Shown: positions 38,633 to 47,946, numbered from the stretch's first letter. The stretch: 64,000 bases of DNA from Rhabdaerophilum sp. SD176 (GCF_030143245.1 NZ_JARJNS010000001.1:124001-188000), one strand, 5' to 3'. The notes: generated by a model not told the origin, from the sequence alone. A program made the numbers and translations.

Positions 38633-39364
38633 TTATCCCTGCCGGAGGAAGGGCAGGAAGCGCTTCCAGCGGTTGCGGCGCTTTTCGCGCTTGATCACCC
38701 GGATATGGTAGAGCCGGGGATGGACGGCATCGATCATGGCATCCGCTGCCTCGGCCGGGAAAAGCGCGGCATGACTCTCGGCGACATAAAGGATCATGTT
38801 CTGCTGATACCAGAACTCGACCCGGTCATCCGCCCATACCGCCGATCGCAGCGCCGTACGCGGAACATAGCCTTCCTTGGCGAAACGCCCGGCCCAGTAG
38901 GATTGCCATTGCTCGTTCCGGTGCCCTTCGCCACCCTGATTCGGAATGGCAGCCGAGAACAGGACGACCGGCGCCGAACGGCAGAGATAGCGCACAAGCC
39001 GGTCTCCGGTCTCGGCCGAGAGATGCTCGGCGACCTCCAGCGAAATTGCCAGATCGACAGGGCGGATTTCCGGCCAGTCGGCCGCCTCGAAATCGATCCG
39101 CTCGAACGCATCGGCAGGAATACGCAGCTGTTCGGCGCTGACCCAGGGCCCGTCCAGCCCCCGCAACCCGGCAATGCCCAGATCCTGCGCCGCGCGCAGC
39201 CATGTGCCGACGCCGCAACCGACATCAAGCATCGAGGAGGGGCGGAACTGTCCAAGCAGATGGCCGAGGACGATGCCGGCAGATCGCTGCGAGTCTTCCG
39301 CGAAGCCCTCGAAGAAGGCCTTGTCATAGTGTTGGTCACGCTCTTCGCTGCTGGTCGCCATCAT
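38633..39364 (-). CDS. Class I SAM-dependent methyltransferase
   Basis: A 243-residue methyltransferase. The ATG at 39364 (followed by a second ATG) has GGGA five bases upstream and gives a start at MMATSSEERDQHYDKAFF; an upstream in-frame ATG at 39445 lies inside the promoter candidate. Motif I is MLDVGCGVGTWLRAA (45-59), then LDLAIS-like acidic and LEVAEHL segments. The C-terminus is strongly basic (REKRRNRWKRFLP), which may help membrane association. Its product would act in the same glycan pathway as the fucosyltransferase downstream. Confidence 0.85.
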   Translation of the reverse strand: MMATSSEERDQHYDKAFFEGFAEDSQRSAGIVLGHLLGQFRPSSMLDVGCGVGTWLRAAQDLGIAGLRGLDGPWVSAEQLRIPADAFERIDFEAADWPEIRPVDLAISLEVAEHLSAETGDRLVRYLCRSAPVVLFSAAIPNQGGEGHRNEQWQSYWAGRFAKEGYVPRTALRSAVWADDRVEFWYQQNMILYVAESHAALFPAEAADAMIDAVHPRLYHIRVIKREKRRNRWKRFLPFLRQG

Positions 39365-39436
39365 GTCATCCCGGCCGCTCCGTGCCCGGCGGATCACGCC
39401 TGCCGGAACCCATCGCCGCTTTACTTTATGGCGGAC

Positions 39437-39464
39437 TAGGTACAAGGACGCGGGGACAAGTCAA
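39437..39464 (-). promoter_or_regulatory. Possible promoter of the methyltransferase-fucosyltransferase operon
   Basis: On the minus strand, TTGACT (39464-39459) and TACCTA (39442-39437) are 16 bases apart. Transcription would start near 39430, about 65 bases before the methyltransferase ATG. It lies in the 148-base divergent gap with asnB. Confidence 0.4.
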
Positions 39465-39512
39465 CTCGCCGGCCGGAGCCCGTTGCTGGCGGAACAGGCA
39501 TGGAGATACGGA

Positions 39513-41468
39513 ATGTGCGGGATTTCCGGACTGTTCCGGCAAGGCGGCCTGACGCCGTCGGACCTGCCAGCCCTCAAGCGCATGAACGAAGCCATCCGGC
39601 ATCGCGGCCCGGATGACGAAGGCATCTGGGCCAGCGAACCACGCGGCATTGCCCTTGGCCAGAGGCGGCTGGCCATCCAGGATCTCTCGCCCGCCGGGGC
39701 GCAGCCTATGCGCTCCGCTTCCGGTCGCTACGCGATCACGCTCAATGGCGAGATCTACAATTTCCACGATCTCCGGGCAGAGCTGGAGGAGGCCGGCAAA
39801 GCCCCGGCATGGCGCGGCCATTCCGATACCGAAGTGGCGCTGGCCGCTATCGAGGCCTTCGGGCTGGATGGTGCGCTGCTGCGCCTGCGTGGCATGTTCG
39901 CCTTCGGCCTGTATGACCACCAAGCCGGCACATTGGCTCTCGCCCGGGACCCGATGGGCGAGAAACCGCTCTTCTGGAGCGAAATTGACGGCGCGCTGAC
40001 CTTCGCCTCGGAACTGAAGGCGCTGAAAGCGCATCCGGCCTGGCGTGGCGATCTGGACCGGACGGCCCTGACCCAGTTCCTGCGCCACGGCTACATCGTC
40101 GCGCCCGCGACGTTCTACCGATCGGCGCACAAGATCCGGCCGGGCAGCTATCGGGTGTTTGGCCCGGGCGAGGGGGGGGCAGGGCGCGAGATCGTTTATT
40201 GGGACAGTGTGGCCATCGCCACCACGAGCAAGGCCAACCGCTTCGCCGGCTCCTTTGAAGACGCGACCACCGAACTCGACCGCCTGCTCCATGCCGCGAT
40301 CCGGCAACAGGTGATCGCCGATGTTCCGGTCGGGGCCTTTCTCTCGGGCGGAATCGACTCCTCCACCATCGCCGCAATCATGCAGGCGCAACGCTCGACG
40401 CCGATCGAAACCTTCTCGCTCGGTTTCAAGGAGGCGGAATTCGACGAATCCCGCTTTGCCCGCGATATCGCCCGGCATCTCGGCACCTCCCATAACGAGA
40501 TCCAGCTGTCCGGTCAGGATGCCTGCGACCTCGTCACCCGCATGCCGGCTACCTATGACGAGCCCTTCGCCGATCCGAGCCAGCTGCCGACCTGGCTGGT
40601 CACGCAATTCGCCCGGACAAAGGTCACTGTCGCGCTGTCCGGTGATGCCGGAGATGAATTATTTGCCGGCTATGGACGGTATCATTCGCTCAGTCGGAAA
40701 TGGGACAGGGGGCTGCGAGGCCAAGCCCATCGGTTGGGCGCGAACCTCTACTACCGCCTTGCCCGTCTCGGGCTGGTCCGCCCGGCCCTGATGCTCGGGC
40801 GCACGCATCTCGGCAAGCGCTCGCTGCACGCACTTGAACTTCGGCTCGCCGATCTCGAGGCGCCGATGCGCGCCGGCAATGTGGTGGAGGCCTACGAGCG
40901 GACCTTCACCGTAATCGACCCCGCGCATCGGCTCGTGCGCGGCGCCATGCCGGCTTTCGAGCCGCTTGTTGGTATGCTGGCGGGCAGGGAGGGTTGGTCG
41001 GCACTGGATCAGGCCACGGTGCTCGACGCCGTCCGCTACCTGCCGGACGATATCCTGGTAAAGGTGGATCGCGCGGCCATGGCCCACAGCCTCGAGACGC
41101 GCATCCCGCTGCTCGACCCGGACATCATCCGCTTCGCCTGGTCCCTGCCGGACGAATTGAAGACACGGGGCCGCGAACGCAAGGCATTGCTCCGCGCGGT
41201 CCTCGGCCGCTACGTTCCGCGCAACCTCTGGGACCGGCCGAAACAGGGCTTCGGTATTCCCGCCGCAGACTGGCTGCGTGGGCCGTTCCGGTCTCTCGCT
41301 TCGGACCTGTTCTCGACAGAACGGCTGAACCGGCAGGGCTTGCTCGACACAACGCTGGTTCAGGCCATCTGGTCTGACTTTCTTGCGGGCGGCCAGCGCC
41401 GGGTGAACCTGATCTGGACGCTGTTTATCGCGCAGCTTTACATCGATGCAGAGGAGCGGAATGCCTGA
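39513..41468 (+). CDS. asnB: Asparagine synthase (glutamine-hydrolysing), AsnB type
   Basis: Glutamine-dependent amidotransferase. The ATG at 39513 leaves Cys2 as the first residue after Met removal, which is the required glutaminase nucleophile; a longer open frame upstream is therefore rejected. GGAG lies 7-10 bases before it. The N-terminal Ntn domain covers about 1-210 (MCGISGLFRQ, HRGPDDEG), and the PP-loop synthetase domain starts near 240 with LSGGIDSSTIAA (277-288) and ALSGDAGDELFAGYGRYHS. The length of 651 residues is typical of AsnB. In glycan loci such enzymes are thought to amidate sugar carboxyl groups, so its true substrate may be a uronic acid rather than aspartate. Confidence 0.9.
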   Translation: MCGISGLFRQGGLTPSDLPALKRMNEAIRHRGPDDEGIWASEPRGIALGQRRLAIQDLSPAGAQPMRSASGRYAITLNGEIYNFHDLRAELEEAGKAPAWRGHSDTEVALAAIEAFGLDGALLRLRGMFAFGLYDHQAGTLALARDPMGEKPLFWSEIDGALTFASELKALKAHPAWRGDLDRTALTQFLRHGYIVAPATFYRSAHKIRPGSYRVFGPGEGGAGREIVYWDSVAIATTSKANRFAGSFEDATTELDRLLHAAIRQQVIADVPVGAFLSGGIDSSTIAAIMQAQRSTPIETFSLGFKEAEFDESRFARDIARHLGTSHNEIQLSGQDACDLVTRMPATYDEPFADPSQLPTWLVTQFARTKVTVALSGDAGDELFAGYGRYHSLSRKWDRGLRGQAHRLGANLYYRLARLGLVRPALMLGRTHLGKRSLHALELRLADLEAPMRAGNVVEAYERTFTVIDPAHRLVRGAMPAFEPLVGMLAGREGWSALDQATVLDAVRYLPDDILVKVDRAAMAHSLETRIPLLDPDIIRFAWSLPDELKTRGRERKALLRAVLGRYVPRNLWDRPKQGFGIPAADWLRGPFRSLASDLFSTERLNRQGLLDTTLVQAIWSDFLAGGQRRVNLIWTLFIAQLYIDAEERNA

Positions 41469-41480
41469 TCGGGCACGTGC

Positions 41481-42422
41481 TCAGCCGCCATCGACCTTGC
41501 GATACGGCTCCGGCCGGATGCCGAGCAGATAGGCGAACGAGCCGAGGCCGGATGCCACCTGCTTGGCAGCCTTGAAGGCGAACATCCGGCCCTTGAGCGG
41601 CGCAACCAGCGACAATCCGAACCCGACGGGCAATTGCAGGATCCCGCCCAGCACGCGGCCTGTTCCCTTGACGAGGCTGCGCCACGAGGAAGCGGCCTTG
41701 CCACGCTGCTTTTCATGCAGCACCGAGATGTTGATCGCGACGCGGAAGGTGCGGTTGAGCTGCCAGCGGAGCTTCATGCGCGAGGCGGGGATAGTCTCCT
41801 CGACGACCGCTTCACCCACCCAGATGATCCGCCCGCCGGCCTTGTGGACGCGGCTGAAGAAATCCGTGTCGCTGCCTCCGGTGAAGCGCAAGGCGGTATC
41901 AAACCGGAGGTTCAACCCGTCTGCTGCAAAAACCCGGCGGTGCACCATCGTATTGTGCCCCTCGGCCTTGGTCAGCACGGTGCCGGTCGGCCGCTTGTTC
42001 ACCTCCGGCAGTGCCATCCATTCGGGCGTGCCCACGGGGAAGACCGAGACAACCCGGGCATAATAGACATCCGCCGGGTCCCGCCGCCCCGCCGCAACCA
42101 GCATCGCGAGCCAGCCCGGCGTGGCCACCTCGTCATCGTCGATATAGAGCGCCCAGTCATAGCCCTGCTCGACCGCGAACGTTCCGCAGCGGTTCCGGGC
42201 GAAAGGCAGGCCGAGTTCCGGCTCGAGCACGGCATGGATCTTCCAGCCGGTCTCCGCAGCCACCTTGTCGACGATCGGCGTGCAATGGAGCGCGGAGTCG
42301 TTCTCGATCACCGCGATATCGCAGGTCACGCCCGCCGGCACTTCCTGCGCCGTCACGGAACGCAGGCAGGCTTCCAGCATCTTCGGCCGGGCGCGCGTGC
42401 AGATAGTGACGAGAATACGCAT
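41481..42422 (-). CDS. Family 2 glycosyltransferase
   Basis: GT-A-fold sugar transferase of 313 residues, acting at the inner face of the cytoplasmic membrane. The nucleotide-sugar site is visible as VTICTRARPKMLEACLRSV (5-23) and AVIENDS (37-43), the metal-binding acidic triad YIDDDEVATPGW (93-104), and the acceptor-side FTGGSDTDFF (180-189), similar to that of ExoM-like succinoglycan transferases. The C-terminal 90 residues contain hydrophobic segments that may anchor it. AAGGATC precedes the ATG. It lies last in a minus-strand operon with a tyrosine phosphatase and a PhnA-domain gene, and ends convergent to asnB. Confidence 0.88.
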   Translation of the reverse strand: MRILVTICTRARPKMLEACLRSVTAQEVPAGVTCDIAVIENDSALHCTPIVDKVAAETGWKIHAVLEPELGLPFARNRCGTFAVEQGYDWALYIDDDEVATPGWLAMLVAAGRRDPADVYYARVVSVFPVGTPEWMALPEVNKRPTGTVLTKAEGHNTMVHRRVFAADGLNLRFDTALRFTGGSDTDFFSRVHKAGGRIIWVGEAVVEETIPASRMKLRWQLNRTFRVAINISVLHEKQRGKAASSWRSLVKGTGRVLGGILQLPVGFGLSLVAPLKGRMFAFKAAKQVASGLGSFAYLLGIRPEPYRKVDGG

Positions 42423-42482
42423 TGATGGATCCTTGAAGGGTGTCAGCCGGTGTAATCGAGCCCCGGGACCGGTTCAACAGGC

Positions 42483-43205
42483 TTACTCGTGGCGCAGGAT
42501 GACCCGGTCGATGAAATCCGCGATGCCCTGGGCCTGGTAGTCCCGGTCAATGGCTTCGGGATCATACTCATCACGGACCCAGTCCAGGAACGGCTTCGAC
42601 TCGTCCGGCCAGGCCTTGAGATAGGTCTCGAACACCGTATCCAGCACTCCGGTGCGCGAGGCGCGGATATGCAGGTGCCGGAGGGTGAGCTGGCCCTTCG
42701 CCTCTCGGACAGGGCACCCCTCGACCACGGCGAGATAGAGCGCCGAAAGAAAGCCGGCACGGTCCGCGCCGGATTTGCAATGAATCAGCAACGGATACTC
42801 GGCCTGTTGCAGCGCATGGCCGGCATCGAGGATGGCCTGCCGGAACGGCGCCGAGCGCGAGAAAAGCGGCAGGGTGAGATAGGTCAACCCGTGCCGTTGT
42901 GCCGCCTCGGCGACCAGCGCGTTGCCGCCATGGCGAGGGTCGTGCCGTGCCGTCACGATGGTGCGGATGCCGGCCCGCGCGGCCCGAGCGATATCGCCCG
43001 GATAGGGCTGGTTCATCCGAAGGACGCGCGGCGTCACCCAGGCCCGGTTCTTCCAGAACAGGCGAAGGATGCCGAAATCGACAAACAGGAAGTCGAACCA
43101 TGCTGCGCGCCGCGCCGCCGCATCCACCGGCGGATGCCGGAAGGCCTCACGATCCGGAAAAATCCGGCGCGCCAGCCAGGTGCGGAAGGGCTTGAAGGCA
43201 GCCAA
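42483..43205 (-). CDS. Protein tyrosine phosphatase (dual-specificity type)
   Basis: Cysteine-based phosphatase of 240 residues. The P-loop signature HCKSGADRAG puts the nucleophile at Cys143 and the invariant arginine at Arg149; QPYPGDIARAARAGIRTIV matches the fold's N-terminal part. No signal peptide. In glycan loci, Wzb-like phosphatases control chain length by acting on tyrosine kinases, but this protein is of the larger DSP-like class and no kinase is nearby. It starts only 4 bases after the PhnA-domain gene stop and is followed after 60 bases by the GT2 gene. Confidence 0.85.
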   Translation of the reverse strand: MAAFKPFRTWLARRIFPDREAFRHPPVDAAARRAAWFDFLFVDFGILRLFWKNRAWVTPRVLRMNQPYPGDIARAARAGIRTIVTARHDPRHGGNALVAEAAQRHGLTYLTLPLFSRSAPFRQAILDAGHALQQAEYPLLIHCKSGADRAGFLSALYLAVVEGCPVREAKGQLTLRHLHIRASRTGVLDTVFETYLKAWPDESKPFLDWVRDEYDPEAIDRDYQAQGIADFIDRVILRHE

Positions 43206-43208
43206 GGG

Positions 43209-43421
43209 TCAGGCCTTCTTGAGAAACTCGGTGCGCAGGACGAGGCCCTTGATCTTCTCGACCCGGCATTCGATGAGGTCAGGGTCATCCGTGAGGTGGA
43301 TGCCCTTGATCAAGGTGCCGCGTTTCAGGGTCGAGGACGTGCCCTTGACCTTCAGGTCCTTGATGACCTGAACATTGTCGCCTTCCTTGAGCGGCGTGCC
43401 ATTGCAGTCCCGCACTTCCAT
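43209..43421 (-). CDS. Short PhnA (YjdM) domain protein
   Basis: A 70-residue protein beginning MEVRDCNGTPLKEGDNVQVI, then DLKVKGTSSTLKRGTLIKGI, and ending LRTEFLKKA, matching the C-terminal PhnA domain of E. coli YjdM. The N-terminal zinc-ribbon part of that family is absent, and AAGGA eight bases before the ATG supports this as a genuine short gene. The name PhnA comes from a phosphonate operon, but no phosphonate genes are here and the real function is unknown. It is the first gene of the minus-strand operon with the tyrosine phosphatase and GT2 genes; antisense open frames over maeB are spurious. Confidence 0.82.
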   Translation of the reverse strand: MEVRDCNGTPLKEGDNVQVIKDLKVKGTSSTLKRGTLIKGIHLTDDPDLIECRVEKIKGLVLRTEFLKKA

Positions 43422-43591
43422 GACCCGATTCCTTTTCTGCCGGCGGCCAGCCTGCGCGATTAGGCCGAAATGCGCCGGAAGGGAAGCCGCCCGCCGCCAT
43501 GCCCCGCCGGAAGGGCGCTCCTGCCGCTGCTGCATCGCTCCCCCCTCGCGCCGCGTGCACCTTTCGTATAACCAGACAGGCAAAGACGGTC

Positions 43592-43600
43592 GGGGGGAGG
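43592..43600 (+). promoter_or_regulatory. Very strong Shine-Dalgarno of maeB
   Basis: GGGGGGAGG followed by AATC and the maeB ATG at 43605: a long, nearly full anti-SD match at short spacing. A TATAAC at 43567-43572 could be a -10, but no good -35 was found. Confidence 0.6.
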
Positions 43601-43604
43601 AATC

Positions 43605-45890
43605 ATGCCGGTTGAAATGTCGAAGGATCTGCGGTCGGGCGCGCTGGTCTATCATCGCCTGCCCAAACCGGGGAAACTCGAGATCGTGGCCACCAAGCCG
43701 CTGGGCAACCAGCGCGATCTGGCTCTGGCTTATTCCCCTGGCGTAGCGGCGGCCTGCGAGGCGATCGTCGAGGATCCCGCCGAAGCCGCCAACCTGACAA
43801 CCCGGCAGAACCTTGTTGCCGTCATCACCAACGGTACGGCGGTGCTCGGCCTCGGGGATATCGGGCCGCTGGCCTCCAAGCCGGTCATGGAGGGCAAGGC
43901 GGTCCTCTTCAAGAAATTCGCCGGGATCGATGTCTTCGACATCGAGATCAAGGAAAAGCGCGTCGCGCAACTGGTGGATATCATCACCTCGCTCGAGCCG
44001 ACTTTCGGCGGCATCAATCTCGAGGACATCAAGTCCCCGGAATGCTTCGAGGTCGAGGCCATGTGCCGCGAACGCATGAACATCCCGGTCTTCCATGACG
44101 ACCAGCACGGCACCGCAATCATCGTCGCGGCGGCCATCCTCAATGCGGTCGAACTGGCGGGCAAGAAGCTCGACAAGGTCAAGCTTGTCACCTCCGGAGC
44201 CGGCGCCGCGGCACTTGCCTGCCTGAACCTGCTCGTCAGCCTGGGGATCCCGCGCTCGAACATCTGGGTGACGGATATCGAGGGCGTGGCGTACAAGGGC
44301 CGCGAGGCGCAGATGGACCGCTGGAAGGCCGTCTATGCGCAGGAAACCGACAAGCGCACGCTGGCCGAGGTTATCGAGGGCGCGGATATTTTCCTCGGCC
44401 TCTCGGCCGCCGGCGTCCTGAAGCCGGAACTCCTGAAGAAAATGGCCGCCAAGCCGCTGATCATGGCGCTGGCCAACCCCAATCCCGAGATCATGCCGGA
44501 ACTGGCGCTGGAAGCCCGTCCCGATGCGATGATCTGCACGGGCCGGTCGGATTATCCGAACCAAGTCAACAACGTGCTCTGCTTCCCCTACATCTTCCGT
44601 GGCGCGCTGGATTGTGCCGCCACGACGATCAACGAGGAAATGAAGATGGCCGCCGTGCGCGCCATCGCCGAACTGGCGCGCGAAGCGCCCTCGGACGTTG
44701 TCGCCCGCGCCTATGGCGGCGCCTCGCGGAATTTCGGGCCGGAATCGCTCATTCCCTCGCCCTTCGATCCGCGCCTCATCCTCCGCATCGCGCCGGCCGT
44801 GGCGAAGGCGGCGATGGAAAGCGGCGTGGCCCGCGCCCCGATCGACGATTTCGCCGCCTATGAGGAGCGTCTGAACCGCTTCGTCTTCCGGTCCGGCTTC
44901 ATCATGCGGCCGATTTTCCGCGCTGCCCGCGCGGAACCCAAGCGCGTCGTCTATGCCGAGGGCGAGGACGAGCGGTGCCTGCGCGCCGCCCAGACGGTGC
45001 TGGAGGAGGGGGTCGCCGTGCCGATCCTTGTCGGCCGCCCGTCGGTCGTCGAACAGCGCCTGCAGCGTTTCGGCCTTTCGATCAAGCCGGGCCGCGATTT
45101 TGAGCTGGTCAACCCGGAAGATGACCCGCGCTACCGCGACTATATCCAGACCTATCTGGAAGTGGCCGGCCGCAAGGGCGTTACGCCCGATGCCGCCCGA
45201 ACGATGGTGCGCACCAACAACACGGTGATCGCCGCCATCGCCGTCAGGCGCGGCGATGCCGATGCGATGATTTGCGGCCTTGAGGGCCGGTTCCAGTCCC
45301 GTCTGCGCATCCTGCGGGATGTGATCGGCCTCGCGCCGGGCGTCAAGGAACTGGCGGCGATGAGCCTGATGATCACCAACAAGGGCGCCTTCTTCCTTGC
45401 GGACACCCATGTCCACGAGGACCCGGATGCCGCCCAATTGGTCGAGATCGCGCTGCGGGCGGGCACGGAAGTGCGGCGCTTCGGTATCGAGCCGAAGATC
45501 GCTCTCGTCTCACATTCGGATTTCGGCTCGCACGATGGAGCCAGCGCCCGGAAGATGCGCGAGGCAGCCCGCATCCTTGCCGAGCGTGCGCCCGATCTAG
45601 AGGTCGATGGCGAGATGCAGGCCGATACCGCCCTGTCCGACATCATCCGCGAGCGCGTGCTGCCGCATTCGCGCCTGAAGAGCGAGGCCAATGTGCTGGT
45701 CATGCCGAACCTCGATGCGGCCAACATTGCCTACCAGCTCACCAAGGTGCTGGCCGATGCGCTGCCGGTGGGCCCGATCCTCCTCGGTACCGCAATGCCG
45801 GCCCATATCCTGCCGCCCTCGACCACAGCGCGCGGCGTGGTCAACATGACGGCGCTCGCGGTTGTCGAGGCGCAGGCTCGCAAGGCCTGA
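43605..45890 (+). CDS. maeB: NADP-dependent malic enzyme, hybrid type
   Basis: Oxidative decarboxylation of malate to pyruvate with NADPH formation. The 761-residue hybrid protein has a malic-enzyme half (about 1-430: [49 protein letters not shown]) and a phosphotransacetylase-like C-terminal half (about 430-761: [47 protein letters not shown]), which in known MaeB enzymes is regulatory and binds acetyl-CoA rather than catalysing. It is divergent from the PhnA-domain gene and ends in a strong terminator. Confidence 0.95.
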   Translation: MPVEMSKDLRSGALVYHRLPKPGKLEIVATKPLGNQRDLALAYSPGVAAACEAIVEDPAEAANLTTRQNLVAVITNGTAVLGLGDIGPLASKPVMEGKAVLFKKFAGIDVFDIEIKEKRVAQLVDIITSLEPTFGGINLEDIKSPECFEVEAMCRERMNIPVFHDDQHGTAIIVAAAILNAVELAGKKLDKVKLVTSGAGAAALACLNLLVSLGIPRSNIWVTDIEGVAYKGREAQMDRWKAVYAQETDKRTLAEVIEGADIFLGLSAAGVLKPELLKKMAAKPLIMALANPNPEIMPELALEARPDAMICTGRSDYPNQVNNVLCFPYIFRGALDCAATTINEEMKMAAVRAIAELAREAPSDVVARAYGGASRNFGPESLIPSPFDPRLILRIAPAVAKAAMESGVARAPIDDFAAYEERLNRFVFRSGFIMRPIFRAARAEPKRVVYAEGEDERCLRAAQTVLEEGVAVPILVGRPSVVEQRLQRFGLSIKPGRDFELVNPEDDPRYRDYIQTYLEVAGRKGVTPDAARTMVRTNNTVIAAIAVRRGDADAMICGLEGRFQSRLRILRDVIGLAPGVKELAAMSLMITNKGAFFLADTHVHEDPDAAQLVEIALRAGTEVRRFGIEPKIALVSHSDFGSHDGASARKMREAARILAERAPDLEVDGEMQADTALSDIIRERVLPHSRLKSEANVLVMPNLDAANIAYQLTKVLADALPVGPILLGTAMPAHILPPSTTARGVVNMTALAVVEAQARKA

Positions 45891-45913
45891 GCCTTCGCCG
45901 GCTCCCGAAATGC

Positions 45914-45943
45914 AAAAGCCGGGCGCGAGCCCGGCTTTTTTCG
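45914..45943. terminator. Bidirectional terminator between maeB and the exported protein
   Basis: AAAAGCCGGGC (45914-45924) and GCCCGGCTTTT (45929-45939) form an 11-bp stem with a GCGA loop, followed by TT. The A-run on one side and T-run on the other let it stop both convergent transcripts. Confidence 0.88.
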
Positions 45944-45968
45944 TGGAAGCGAAGAGGGGAGCCGGCGA

Positions 45969-47855
45969 TCACTTCGCTTCGGCGTCGATCTTGACCTTCT
46001 GGAGCAGGGCACCCGGATTTTCACCGGCCGCCATCAGTTCCATCGCCGTCAGCCCGCCGGGCGACTTGGCCCGCAACGTGATGTTCAGCGTGCCAGGAGT
46101 GCGGACGAATTTCGTCAGCGCATCCGCAAGCGACGGACCATCCGGATGGCCGCCGAGATACATCCCGATCATGGCCGGGGCGATGGCGGAAAGCTCCATC
46201 TTGAACTGGTCGGCAGTTTTCTTCTGGTCCTTGGCGGCCTTGGCGATCAGCTTGTCGATGCCGCCCCGGTTCTCGACCGCGAAGGACAGGCTCTGGGCAT
46301 TCGCGCCGAGCAGCGTGTACGTCCACGCCGTCATCGGGTTCTCGAAGAGCGGACGGGGAATGTTCCCGACTTCCGCCTTGAGACCGACCTTGGCCATCTT
46401 GCCCATATCGGCATTGACATCATCCACGACGAACCGGGTCTTGGCCTCGTCCCAGGTGCCCTTGATCTTCATCGACAGGTCGATGACATCGATCCCGAGT
46501 TCGCGCAGGGTCATCAGGCCCTGATCCTTGCTGTTGGAAGGAACCGGCATGCGGAAACCGTTGAGCGAATAGTCGATCTTCGTGGGGACCATGCCAACGA
46601 AGCCGCCCATCCGGGCATCGAAGGCCCCGAGCGCGAGTTTCACCCGGTCCTTGGACTTGGCGTTCTTGCCGGGGGGCAGATCCGCATCAAGCCCCTCGAA
46701 CACCATGCGCACATCACGGTTCTGCAGCGACTTTCCGACTTCCGCGAGCAGGGTACGGAACTCTTCGGCCTGGGCAGAAGGCTTGTCGCCGGGCTTCCCG
46801 GCCAGTTCGCCCTGCATGGCCTGCATCGCGCCGCCGATCATCCAGCTGTAGAAATCACCCTCGAAACCAAGCTTCTTGAATTTCATGAAGCCGTCGGCCG
46901 CAGCCAACGAGAAATCGTTCATGATGAAGCTCGGTGCAGCACCGCCCGTGTACGTCATCTTTCCGCCGGAACCCTTCACATCGGCCCCGGTTTTCTTGTC
47001 CTTGCCGGTCAGTGTGAAGCCGTCGATCTCGCCATTGCCGAAAGAGAGGCCCGAATACATGTCGGTCACGGCAGCGAGCAGCGGCAGCGCAACTGCAGGA
47101 TCGCCCGGTTTGGCGTTCGACTTTTCAGCGAGCGCGAGAAACTCGATCGGTGCCTTCCGCGCAAGCCGCGCCTGGAAACCGGAGCCAGTCATCTTGCCGA
47201 TCGAGACCTTCACATCCTCGATCACCATGTCCATGGATGCCAGCTCGTAGCGCCCGTGCAGGGTTTTCATCGGCGCCTTGCCCGTCGGATCTGCATCGAG
47301 CATCCAGCGGACCATGCCCGCGAGGTCGAGCGTGTCCATCGTCAGGCGGCCGAACTGCGTCTCGAGCTTCTGGCTGGCCTTCTCGGCCTTGACCGTTCCT
47401 GATTGACGGCCACCCTTCACAGCGAGCTTCTCGATCGCACCACCCTTGATCCGCGTGGCTTCGAGACCCTCGTAGACGGTCAGGACATCCTGAATGTCGG
47501 ACTTGATGCGGAACTCGACCGTGGCGATGGCCAGCTTGTCGGCATTGAAGCGCTGCAGCAATTCCGCAGCCGCATTCAGCGTCTTGACCTTGAAGAGCCC
47601 CTCGATCTCGGCCTTGCCGAGGCTCGATCCGGTCACGGTGAGCCCGTTCAGGACCAGCGTGCTGCCGGACATCGGAAGTTCAATTTTGTCGATTGCGACA
47701 TTCTGCTGCGCCTGCGCGGCAACGATGCCGAACGCGCCCTGATCGGGGATCAGCGGCAGGGCAAGTGGCGAGAGCGCGGTGGCGACCAGCAGGGCGCGAA
47801 AATGGCCTGCTGCGAGCAGGCGCGAGGAATAGGTGGATCGGGACGGGCGGATCAA
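45969..47855 (-). CDS. Large exported protein of unknown function
   Basis: A 628-residue protein that I do not recognise. It starts at a TTG (47855) with AGGAG seven bases upstream, and the first roughly 50 residues form a signal peptide (basic start, LVATALSPLALPLIP, cleavage near VAAQAQ). The mature part is periplasmic or outer-membrane associated, mostly alternating beta-like segments such as STLVLNGLTVTGSS and FRIKSDIQDVLTVYEGLEATRIKGG. There is no transmembrane anchor or recognised motif. The pattern of 'NADKLAIATVEFRI' and 'YELASMDMVIEDVKVSIG' hints at stacked beta repeats, as in AsmA-like or DUF945-like bridge proteins, but this is only a resemblance. It is a single-gene unit ending at a shared terminator. 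Confidence 0.8.
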   Translation of the reverse strand: MIRPSRSTYSSRLLAAGHFRALLVATALSPLALPLIPDQGAFGIVAAQAQQNVAIDKIELPMSGSTLVLNGLTVTGSSLGKAEIEGLFKVKTLNAAAELLQRFNADKLAIATVEFRIKSDIQDVLTVYEGLEATRIKGGAIEKLAVKGGRQSGTVKAEKASQKLETQFGRLTMDTLDLAGMVRWMLDADPTGKAPMKTLHGRYELASMDMVIEDVKVSIGKMTGSGFQARLARKAPIEFLALAEKSNAKPGDPAVALPLLAAVTDMYSGLSFGNGEIDGFTLTGKDKKTGADVKGSGGKMTYTGGAAPSFIMNDFSLAAADGFMKFKKLGFEGDFYSWMIGGAMQAMQGELAGKPGDKPSAQAEEFRTLLAEVGKSLQNRDVRMVFEGLDADLPPGKNAKSKDRVKLALGAFDARMGGFVGMVPTKIDYSLNGFRMPVPSNSKDQGLMTLRELGIDVIDLSMKIKGTWDEAKTRFVVDDVNADMGKMAKVGLKAEVGNIPRPLFENPMTAWTYTLLGANAQSLSFAVENRGGIDKLIAKAAKDQKKTADQFKMELSAIAPAMIGMYLGGHPDGPSLADALTKFVRTPGTLNITLRAKSPGGLTAMELMAAGENPGALLQKVKIDAEAK

Positions 47856-47946
47856 GGGTCTCTCCTGCGCTGACAGTTTCCCACGCGTGCCGATTGCACC
47901 GGCGCGGGCAAGACATACGCTACTAGGCAGAAACGCAACTCAAAAT

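Noticed and set aside
39363-39512. Fifty-codon extension of asnB
   Set aside because: Would bury the catalytic Cys2 that must be N-terminal after Met removal.
42423-42482. T-arm-like GGTTCAA in the gap between GT2 and phosphatase genes
   Set aside because: No acceptor, D-arm or anticodon arm can be folded; not a tRNA.
43422-45437. Long minus-strand frame continuing upstream of the PhnA-domain gene over maeB
   Set aside because: A good Shine-Dalgarno and family-like start define the short 70-residue gene; the rest is antisense to maeB.
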